Source: Dendrobium chrysotoxum (Eukaryota > Streptophyta > Magnoliopsida > Asparagales > Orchidaceae). From it: a stretch of 64,000 nt of DNA. Under the pieces are notes generated by a model, which saw nothing but the letters and a program-made list of their open reading frames with translations, made no database searches and was not told the DNA's origin. A program made the position numbers and the translations under genes. The stretch covers positions 27,122,520 through 27,186,519 of the forward strand of contig CM034310.1 of assembly GCA_019925795.1 (NCBI GenBank). The letters run 5' to 3'. Below are positions 56,464 through 64,000 of this stretch, piece after piece. The first letter of the stretch is position 1; each line of letters starts with the position of its first letter.

Positions 56464-58290
56464 GTGAAAGTTTGATAGGGATGTTAAGCCCTTGTGAACT
56501 AGTCCCATGGCTAACCAAGAGGGGGGGGGGGGATATGGTTATTTTAAAAAAGTTCTTAAGCACAAATTAATTTTGAAAAATCTTTTTGAATAATTTAAAA
56601 CAATTATAATCTCACGATGATGTGCAGATGTTCAATAATAACAGAATAGTAATCACAATCACACAATCATCAACAGAAAAAGAAATGCAAAAAATAATCA
56701 AAAAGAACACACCAGATTTTATAGTGGTTCGATCAACTTGACCTACGTCCACTCCTCGGAGCCTCCCCTCCAGGTATTGCACTAACACAAAGTGACTCTC
56801 CTTCTACTCCCACAGTAAGGCAAAGAAGCCTGTACAAAACCTCCTTTCCACCAACCCGGTGAGGCAGAGAACCTGGACTCCTTTCGCTTCCTCCCAAAGC
56901 AGGCAGAGAACCTGAACTCCTTTCACTTTCTCTTGAAACAGGCAGAGAACCTTGATCTTCTTACAGAGGATCCTTCCACGGAGACACCAAGGATAAGAGA
57001 CTACGACTGGAGAAGATGACTCAGATCCTTGCTTGGAGCAACCTTTGTGAACACCTCATAAACTCCCCCTCACAAGATCTTCTCTCTCTCTCTCCTAAGC
57101 TCTCTCTCTCTCCTTCTCAAGTTCTCACAGGAAAGCATAGTGGCAAAAGATCTTAATAATTAAACGAAAAAGATCTTAAATATGAGAGCTCAAAAATTGC
57201 CCTAAATCTCAACTGGTCGTTAAAGATCATCCAGGACGATCGGTCGATCGTCCTGTATGACCAGTACAAAATTATATGAATCGGCTTGGACGATCTGGTT
57301 TCTATGGATGATTAGTAGAAAAATTTTATTTTGATTGTCCCGTACGATTCTGCGATTGTCCGGGATGATTAGTGTAAATCAGAAATTTTGTCCAGAAGAT
57401 AGTTTGGGTCGTTCAGGGCAAGTTGTGCTGGACGATCTCAAAAAGACTTGATCGTCCGGGATGATATATATATCGTCCTATATGATTAGTTCAAATATGA
57501 TAATATCGTCCTGCACATTTCTCGGATCGTACAGCCAAAACATGCTGGATGATCTCAAAATGACTTGATCATTCAGGCCGATATCTCGATCATCCCAAAT
57601 GATTAGTTCAAAATCAGGAATATTGACCAACATATTTCTCGGATCGTCCAGGTGAAGTGCTCTAGGCAGCCAAGATTTTGCATGTATTATCCCGTACGAT
57701 ATGGAGATCGTCCAAGAAGATATGATCGTATTAATCAAATATTAATTATTTTTCTTAATCACCAGACTAATTTAGACATGATTGTAATGAATTATCCAGG
57801 ATGATACACATATTGTCCAGGACGATCAGACCAAATCTCTAAAAATAGAACTTACTTAACTTAATCTGGCGACTGAGAATTTCTCATTTAATCTTTTCAT
57901 CTTGTACGATGGGTATATCATCCAGGATGATCGGTTTAATCAAACCGACTTAAAATGGTCACCCTAATTAGGGTTTCTATTTACACTGGATCATCTAGGA
58001 CGATATGAATATCGTCCAGGATGATATGAACAAAATTTGAAACAGAAACTCTAACTCACTAAAACTCTCCCCCTGAGTGTGTGTTTGTAAGGTTACTTAG
58101 CTAGGAGATCAATTATATTACATTTAACTCAAGAAAGGGAAAAAATTATATTTAAACACATGCGGACCCAATCTTGAGTTAGCTTGAATTGCATTTAATC
58201 TTTTGTACCTGAAATGTTAGCCAATCAAAATAGAACACAGAAATATTTGTTATCATAAAAATTATAATCCTTAAATCCAGGTTTACAACA
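56464..58290 (-). mobile_element. SIRE-D 3' LTR
   Basis: 1827 bp; plus-strand ends tgaaagtttgatagggatg and ggtttacaaca, i.e. TGTTGTAAACC ... CTTTCA in element sense. A G-run of about 12 lies near 56520, and TATA-like CATATTTAAG on the minus strand at 57175-57186. Eight paired dyads lie between 57226 and 58025. Confidence 0.88.
57226..58025 (-). repeat. Array of paired palindromes in the SIRE-D LTR (U3 region)
   Basis: Pairs of 15-bp dyads near ATCGTCCAGGACGAT start at about 57226, 57334, 57451, 57568, 57686, 57791, 57896 and 57990. Within each pair the two 15-mers are separated by 6 bp (21 bp centre to centre): e.g. ATCGTCCGGGATGAT, six bases, ATCGTCCTATATGAT at 57451. Pairs recur every 94-118 bp. 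The second dyad is often followed by tagttcaaa. Further single dyads lie between pairs (e.g. 57276, 57430, 57641). Confidence 0.85.
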
Positions 58291-58304
58291 ATCTCCCCCT
58301 TTTT
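58291..58304 (-). promoter_or_regulatory. SIRE-D polypurine tract
   Basis: AAAAAGGGGGAGAT (minus) immediately 5' of the LTR start TGTTGTAAACC. A second purine tract, AAAAGGGGGAGTTATT, lies about 180 bp upstream at 58471-58486. Confidence 0.8.
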
Positions 58305-58519
58305 GATGATGGCAAATATTTATTTAGTATTTTTAAATCAAGCAGATTGTAGTAATTAAAGTAGAGACGAGAGAAGATTTGTCATTTCAAAATTTACTAA
58401 TCATTAATAAATAGTGATATTCAATACTACTACAACACAAAAATAACAAAAGAAACTACTAGTACCACAAAAATAACTCCCCCTTTTGACATCACAAAAA
58501 GGAGAAAAAAAGAGGCAAA

Positions 58520-59687
58520 ATAACAACACTAGAACTTTACAACACCCCAAAATAATAGAGAGGGGATCCTGATCAATTGGCGGAGGTGGTGGTGGATGAA
58601 AGTAGTTGTGAATGGTGGTGAACTACTCACCAAACCAGGCCATGTCATGGTCGTGCTGCTACTGTTGGTGAGCCACAAATGAATTAAAGCGAGCAACATC
58701 AGTCGCATGCTGCTCCTCTTGTGTCGCCACGTAGGAGTCAAAGCGAGCCTCCCACTGGTCAAACCACTGCACCTAGTGGTCTAAGGGTGATGTTATACGG
58801 ATAAGAGCAGGTGGAGTAGGAGCAACTGGCTCAGGAGTAGCCTCCCCCTCTTCTCCCTCAATATCTGCTGCGGGCTCCGGATGAAGTCTAGTACTGTGGA
58901 GAGTATGAAAAGAGCTGTTGGAGAAGAAGATATGTTGGATACTGGCTGGATCTGGATATTAAAAATTGTATTTTATTGCAAGGGTATAGTGGGTGAGATG
59001 TCCTGAAGCTAGATTGGGGCGTCTCCTGTGGCCCGGATCCCTAATGGTGGTCAGTTGTTCAATGTAGCAAAAAATTAAATCAGTGACATTAAAGTCACGA
59101 TTGGCCATGATGTAGTAGGTAGTTATGAAGAGCAAAGGAGTGATGTGGATGTGGTCCCCAGCCTTAGGAATGATGGAGGAGCGAAGGACATATTGGATTG
59201 TCCTAACATCCTTGACTAGGGAGGAACAGGCCTGGTTGTGGTATTGGTCATTTGTGTTTCTAAGGAAGTGGTTGGGGACACTCCAATTAAAGTCAAGGTC
59301 AGATGCTAAAATATGAAGCTTATTGTCAGAAGTGGACAGTTGGAGAATATTGTTAAAGTCCTGGAGGGTTAATTCTACAGGTCGTTGATTAACAAAGGAT
59401 AGAAGGGCGGAGTAATCAGCGGTAATGCGAAGATTCGTAAAGAAAACTCCAAGAAGTTCAGGGCTAAAAGGAAAAGCCAGTGTAAGAATGAAGGTGAGGT
59501 ATGTGTGAGTGAACAAATTTAGTACCGGATAGGTGAGGGTTCGTAGGTTCACAGTTTAGGAGATAGTGATCCTAGCATCAAGATATCTTTGAAATGCAGC
59601 TTGATCAGCTACATCAGGAAAGCGGGGATCGGTAGTCCCCCGAGAGGAACTAACACCATGATGTCGAGATCGTTTGCCACTAGCCAT
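58520..59687 (-). pseudogene. SIRE-D extra ORF with 'putative plant transposon protein' domain
   Basis: Starts MASGKRSRHHGVSSSRG at 59687 and reads FPDVADQAAFQRYLDARITIS, then a TAA at 59556-59558. From there a 200-codon open stretch follows: PELLGVFFTNLRITADYSALL, VELTLQDFNNILQL, DVRTIQYVLRSSI, HITPLLFITTYYIMAN and PNLASGHLTHYTLAIKYNF. This is the domain usually annotated 'putative plant transposon protein', carried in the env-like position of Maximus/SIRE elements; its function is unknown. The C-terminal part is proline/glutamate-rich (EPAADIEGEEGEATPEPV), then Gln/His-rich with three TAG stops. No signal peptide or clear membrane segment, so an envelope role is not supported by sequence. 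Confidence 0.8.
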
Positions 59688-59744
59688 TAGAAGATGAGGG
59701 GATGAAGGATCAAGGGAAGAATGGTGAAAAGTGGTGAAGAAAAT

Positions 59745-60195
59745 GGTTGTTTAAATAGAAATCATCCACATCATCCAGGACAATCGCAAGATCGTCCAAG
59801 ATAATAGAAGCATTATGACGTCTAGGACGATTGGTCAAAAAGACGGTCGGATCGTCCAGGACAATGAGATATCATCCGGGATGATTAGACACAAATGATC
59901 ATCCCGAGGAGACAGGCTTGATAACTTTTGACTAAAGATATCGTCCAGGACGATTAGGTGGATCGTCCGGGATGATAAGCAATAAATGAATCAGACGGGC
60001 AGAATTTAAATCGTCCAACTGCTGCCACATGGATTATCCTGGATGATGAGGTGGATCGTCCAAGATGATCACCAATAATTGGTGCATACCAGCCGTTGGA
60101 TCATGGTGGGGATGATTTGAATGGATCATCCAGGATGATGGATGGATCAGCTAGGTCGATGGCAGATCGTCCAAGATGATCTGTGGATTATCTTG
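59745..60195 (-). promoter_or_regulatory. LTR-like promoter cassette upstream of the SIRE-D extra ORF
   Basis: TATTTAAAC on the minus strand at 59749-59758, about 65 bp before the ATG at 59687, matching the TATTTAAAC of the SIRE-B LTR. Upstream are about a dozen dyads, mostly in pairs: 59764/59785, 59854/59874, 59940/59962, 60036/60058, and a quadruple run at 60126-60196 with 6, 5 and 6 bp between 15-mers. The same motif family as the LTR, outside the LTR. Confidence 0.65.
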
Positions 60196-61515
60196 GATGA
60201 AGTGAAGAAAAAAATAAAAAAAGATGAAGGATGGAGAGGAAAGATCAGGGATCTCAAAAATACACCCAAAAAAAAAAATCAAAATCAAATAAAATAAGAA
60301 TAAAAATAAAATAAAAAAGAAACAAGAAACCAACATTAAAAATGACAATTTTTTTTATTTTTTTAAATCGATAAGCTCCAGTGAAACAGAATTTTCCTTG
60401 ATTTTTAATTCAAAATCTAATAAGAAGAAAATCAACACATTGAAATTCAAAAAAAGTTGGAAAATCAACTTTCGTAACTTCCTCCTCGGACACCTTACAG
60501 GTTCAAATTTCTTTCAAACAAAAGTCTAATTCAGAAGAAAAGAAATTAGATTCAAAAAGAGATACTTTCAAGCCTCGTTCCAAAAAAGTATCTGATAGAA
60601 TAGTATTATAAAGTAAGGAATCAAAAATCATGATTTTTCGTTTTAAGCTTTTGAAAATATTAAGTGGCGCACGAATTTTTCTAAGAAATTTAAAGATCTG
60701 AAGGGGGAGAAAGCTTGTTTCTTTGTGTGCTTATTTTGTGCCTCTTTTATAATTTGTTTGGCGCACTTTGCACATCTTTTAATTTTTGATACACTTTGTG
60801 TATCTTTTTAATTTGGTGACATTGCGCATCTTTTCAGTTTTGGGCTCATTTTGTGCCTCTTTTTATTTCTTTTGCAAGCTTGCTTCCTTTCATAATCCCT
60901 AAAGTATCTCAGTTGTGAGATTACCTTCTAGACATAAGAGAAGAAAGAGTCACTCTCTACAATCAGGAAGAGTAATCCACAAAATAAAATCGTACTCATA
61001 TGATAAATACAATCACTTGATTAATAAGAACATAATAATGATTCAATACTTTGAAAATACTATTTATATGAGATAGATTACTGTAGGAAGATAAAGTAAA
61101 TCTCTATTTCAAAAACTAACTTTTTAATTTTGAAAAAGATTTTTATCCAAAAGAAATAATACACCATTAAAAGAGTTAGAGGAAGAGAAATAATCATCAA
61201 TGTTTCTTCCCTTTAACAGATTCAGAGGAGTTAATTACTGCTTAGAAGCTTCCAAACAAAAATAAGGCAAAACTCTTAGTTAGAAATTTAATTTATTAGC
61301 AGTAGTGAGTAGTGATCTGATTTATAAGAAAAGCAGTAAATCAAGAATAAATAAGAAATCATATCAAAATAAATACTCAAATCAGGAAAATAACAATAAC
61401 AAAAGGAAATCAGCAGAGAATAAAAAAACAAGCAGGAAACAGATAATTAAATCAAACACAGACTAAATGAAAAATCAAAACATGAAAATTAAGAAATAAG
61501 CAATCATCAGATTCA
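60196..61515 (-). other. Spacer between pol and extra ORF of SIRE-D
   Basis: Non-coding, A-rich on the plus strand; holds the 60733-60880 tandem repeats. No counterpart in SIRE-B or SIRE-C, where the pol-to-ORF or pol-to-LTR distance is about 0.5 kb. Confidence 0.5.
60733..60880. repeat. Degenerate tandem repeat, about 30-bp unit, five copies
   Basis: Units of the type ttttgtgcctcttttataattt / cgcactttgcacatcttttaattt / acactttgtgtatctttttaattt / acattgcgcatcttttcagtttt / cattttgtgcctctttttattt, head to tail. Confidence 0.7.
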
Positions 61516-61519
61516 TGCA

Positions 61520-61995
61520 TTTATATCAATCACACCCAATCTAGTCCTTAAAATATTGAATGAGTCAAATGCTAGTGGTTTAGTAAAGATGTCAGCAATA
61601 TGATTATCAGTTGCTACATGGTGTAGCTCAATGTCCCCTTTTGTAACATGGTCCCTAAGGAAGTGATGCCTTATGTTAATGTGTTTGGTCCTTGAATTTT
61701 GGATTGGATTCTTAGAAATGCAGATGACACTGGTGTTATCACATAGAACTGAAATTATGCCAACAGGTAATCCTAAATTTTGAATTTATTGCTTCAACCA
61801 AAGGACTTAGGCTACACAACTCCCTAAGGTAATGTACTTAGCTTCTGCAGTGCAAAGTACAACAGAGTTATATTTTCTACTAGATTAGGAGACTAAACAC
61901 TGTCTTATGAATTGGCAAGTACTAGAAGTGCTCTTCCTATCCATCCTACATCCTACAAAATTAGAATCAGAATATCCAATAATCTCAAAAGAAGT
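61520..61995 (-). pseudogene. SIRE-D RNase H
   Basis: Nucleotide-level homology to SIRE-B 36300-36780 (gtaaagatgtcagcaatatgattatcagttgc, gtgatgccttatgttaatgtg, ttggattggattcttagaaatg). The frame is broken by a few stops, fewer than in the other copies. Confidence 0.7.
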
Positions 61996-62002
61996 GTTGT
62001 GC

Positions 62003-63070
62003 CTAGGATACCAGATTTAAGTTTGGGGTCCCTAAGAGATATCTAAGAATTCTCTTAATAGGAATCAGGTGGGACTCTTTCGGATCAGCTTGAAACCTAG
62101 CACAAAGACAAACACTAAACATGATATCAGGTCGGCTAGCAATAAGGTAAAGTAGTGAACATATAATTCCTCTATACTTTTTTTGATCAACAGATTTTTC
62201 ATTTGAATCCTTATCTAACTGAACAGATGAACTCATGGGAGTATTAATTGGCTTGGCTTTTTCCATTTCATATATCTTTAAAATATCCTTAGTGTATTTT
62301 GATTGATTCAGAAAGGTTCTATCATCCATCTGCCTTATGCTAAATCCCAAAAAGTAGGAAAATTCTCCCATCATACTCATCTCAAACTCCTTACTCATTT
62401 TTTTAGAAAAATCATCACATAATTTTTTATCAGAAGATCCAAAAAGTATATCATCAACATAGATCTGGACAATGAGTAGATCATCTCCTACTTTCCTAAA
62501 AAAAAGGGTGGTGTCTACGCTCCCCTTAACAAACTCTCTTTCTAGTAGGAATGTGCTAAGCCTCTCATACCAAGCTCTGGGTGCCTGTTTCAATCCATAT
62601 AAGGCCTTTTTTAATTTGTAAACATGAATTGGATATTGGGAACTCTCAAAACCTGGGAGTTACTCTACGAAGACATCCTCTTTTATTACCCCATTTAAAA
62701 AGATACTCTTGATATCCATTTGAAACAGCTTAAATTCTTTATAACAAGCAAAGGCTAGTAGCACCCTAATAGCTCCTAATATAGCTACAGGGGCAAATGT
62801 CCCCTCAAAATCAATCCCTTCTATTTAATTGTACCCCTTAGTCACCAATCTTACTTTATTCTTAACCACCACACCAGAATCATTTATCTTATTCTTAAAG
62901 ACCCATTTGGTTCCCACTATACTTTGATTCTTAGGTCTTTCTACTAACTCCCAAATATCGTTCCTTACAAATTGATTCAATTCCTCTTGCATATCTAAGA
63001 TCTAAAATTCATCAGAAAGGGCTTGACTGATGTTGGTGGGTTCAATCATTGATATAAAGATAGTATGGTT
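62003..63070 (-). pseudogene. SIRE-D reverse transcriptase, 196-codon intact core
   Basis: 62003-62593 is open: KQAPRAWYERLSTFLLEREF, VKGSVDTTLFF, LLIVQIYVDDILFGSSDKKL, MSMMGEFSYFLGFSIRQ, then the connection region YRGIICSLLYLIASRPDIMF and KRILRYLLGTPNLNL. The YVDD catalytic box is intact. Upstream (62600-63000), with a few stops, read VRLVTKGYN, VAILGAIRVLLAFAC and QMDIKSIFLNGVIKEDVFVE. Homology ends at about 63070, inside the pre-RT linker, where SIRE-E sequence starts. Confidence 0.87.
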
Positions 63071-64000
63071 TAATTTTTTGATAAAAGAAACTACTAGTAC
63101 CACAAAAATAACTCCCCACTACTACAACACACAAATAACAAAAGAAACTACTAGTACCACAAAAATAACTCCCCCTTTTGACATCACAAAAAGGAGAAAA
63201 AAAGAGGCAAAATAACAATACTAGAACTTTACAACACCCCAAAATAATAGAGAGGGGATCCTGATCAAATGGCGGAGGTGGTGGTGGATGAAAGTAGTTG
63301 TGAATGATGGTGAACTACTCACCAAACCAGGCCATGTCATGGTCGTGCTGCTACTGTTGGTGAGCCACAAATGAATTAAAGCGAGCAACATCAGTCGCAT
63401 GCTGCTCCTCTTGTGCCGCCACGTAGGAGTCAAAGCGAGCCTCCCACTGGTCAAACCACTGCTCCTAGTGATCTAAGGGTGATGTTATACAGATAGGAGC
63501 AGGTGCAGTAGGAGCAACTGGCTCAGGAGTAGCCTCCCCCTCTTCTCCCTCAATATCTGCTACGGGCTCCGGATGAAGTCTAGTACTGTGGAGAGTATGA
63601 AAAGAGCTGTTGGAGAAGAAGATATGTTGGATACTGGCTGGATCTGGATATTGAAAATTGTATTTTATTGCAAGGGTATAGTGGATGAGATGTCCTGAAG
63701 CTAGATTGGGGCGTCTTCTGTGGCCCGGATCCCTAATGGTGGTCAGTTGTTCAATGTAGCAAAAAATTAAATCAGTGACATTAAAGTCACGATTGGCCAT
63801 GATGTAGTAGGTAGTTATGGAGAGTAAAGGAGTGATGTGGATGTGGTCCCCAACCTTAGGAATGATGGAGGAGCGAAGGACATATTGGATTGTACTAGCA
63901 TCCTTGACTAGGGAGGAACAGGCCTGGTTGTGGTATTGGTCATTTGTGTTTCTAAGGAAGTGGTTGGGGACACTCCAATTAAAGTCAGGGTCAGATGCTA
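63071..64000 (-). mobile_element. SIRE-E: 3' region of a fourth SIRE copy, near-identical to SIRE-D
   Basis: 63118-64000 matches 58433-59320 with roughly 2 % differences, mostly transitions. It carries the same extra ORF from the domain core to the C-terminus; the CAA codon intact here in KYNFQYPDP is TAA in SIRE-D, while the three TAG stops after SPLDH are shared. A 34-bp segment (aaagaaactactag...aactcccc) is present twice, at 63084-63117 and 63140-63173; the first copy sits at the fusion to SIRE-D RT. The rest of the element is beyond the window. Confidence 0.85.
63465..63800 (-). pseudogene. SIRE-E extra ORF, C-terminal part ('putative plant transposon protein')
   Basis: Open from MANRDFNVTDLIFCYIEQL through PNLASGHLIHYTLAIKYNF, QYPDPASIQHIFF and PEPVADIEGEEGEATPEPV to ITSPLDH, then TAG. 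The frame continues upstream to the window end and, past the TAG, into the Gln/His-rich tail at 63221-63454, as in SIRE-D. Confidence 0.75.

Larger units (their letters stand above)
56464..63070 (-). mobile_element. SIRE-D: SIRE-like Copia, 5' half deleted, most recent copy
   Basis: Minus strand: RT (62003-63070), RNase H (61520-61990), long spacer with repeats (60190-61500), dyad array and TATA (59745-60195), extra ORF (58520-59687), two polypurine-like tracts (58474-58486, 58291-58304), 3' LTR (56464-58290). Gag, protease and integrase are missing: RT is fused at about 63070 to the 3' region of another copy (SIRE-E). RT is far better preserved than in SIRE-B or -C. Confidence 0.85.

Noticed and set aside
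57226..58025. CRISPR-like array
   Set aside because: The regular palindromic repeats could suggest one, but the repeats are degenerate 15-mers in pairs, lie inside a plant LTR, and have no nearby cas-like genes.
58520..59687. Retroviral-type envelope gene
   Set aside because: The position is env-like, but no signal peptide, membrane anchor or cleavage site is visible; the domain is the plant 'putative transposon protein' type.

Overview
This looks like nuclear DNA of a flowering plant. It is AT-rich, it carries two spliced host genes with plant-type exon sequences (a spatacsin/SPG11 homologue and the last exons of a LETM1-like gene), and the rest is mostly retrotransposon of plant types: Maximus/SIRE-like Copia, Ty3/gypsy, RTE and L1 LINEs, hAT, MITEs. 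I cannot name the species.

Layout. 1-6.1 kb: two related LTR-like blocks (1654-3350 and 4153-6069, minus strand) with 0.8 kb of non-coding DNA between them. 7.3-7.65 kb: a hAT-type MITE with an 8-bp target duplication. 8.3-11.6 kb, minus strand: three exons of a spatacsin-like gene whose splice sites and phases fit exactly; a GC-richer possible first exon lies at about 19.9-20.25 kb. Between these sit a dead Copia pol (13.35-15.97 kb) that carries a Mutator-type MITE and runs into a truncated RTE LINE (15.98-17.65 kb). 21.19-21.48 kb, minus strand: the last two exons of a LETM1-like gene. 22.0-24.7 kb: a decayed hAT transposase.

25.25-47.55 kb is a nest. A Ty3/gypsy element has its gag split by a non-autonomous element of three about 1.8 kb LTRs and two about 0.3 kb internal segments (25765-44100, 5-bp duplication GTAGA). 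The middle LTR is interrupted by an unclassified 4.2 kb block. The third LTR holds a SIRE-like Copia (SIRE-B, 33630-42890, duplication CTGTA). The gypsy integrase is then cut by a second SIRE copy (SIRE-C, 47554 to about 54540). 56.46-63.07 kb is a third SIRE copy (SIRE-D), fused at its 5' side to a near-identical piece of a fourth (SIRE-E, to the window end).

The most unusual signal is in the SIRE family. Its LTRs are filled with pairs of short palindromes (ATCGTCCAGGACGAT type) at a fixed spacing: about 21 bp centre to centre in SIRE-D and about 19 bp in SIRE-B and -C. In SIRE-D the pairs recur about every 94-118 bp. The same dyads plus a TATA-like box sit directly upstream of the extra 'putative plant transposon protein' ORF in SIRE-B and SIRE-D, so that ORF seems to have its own LTR-like promoter. 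SIRE-C lacks the whole cassette. All of this was read by eye; no alignment or database search was run.
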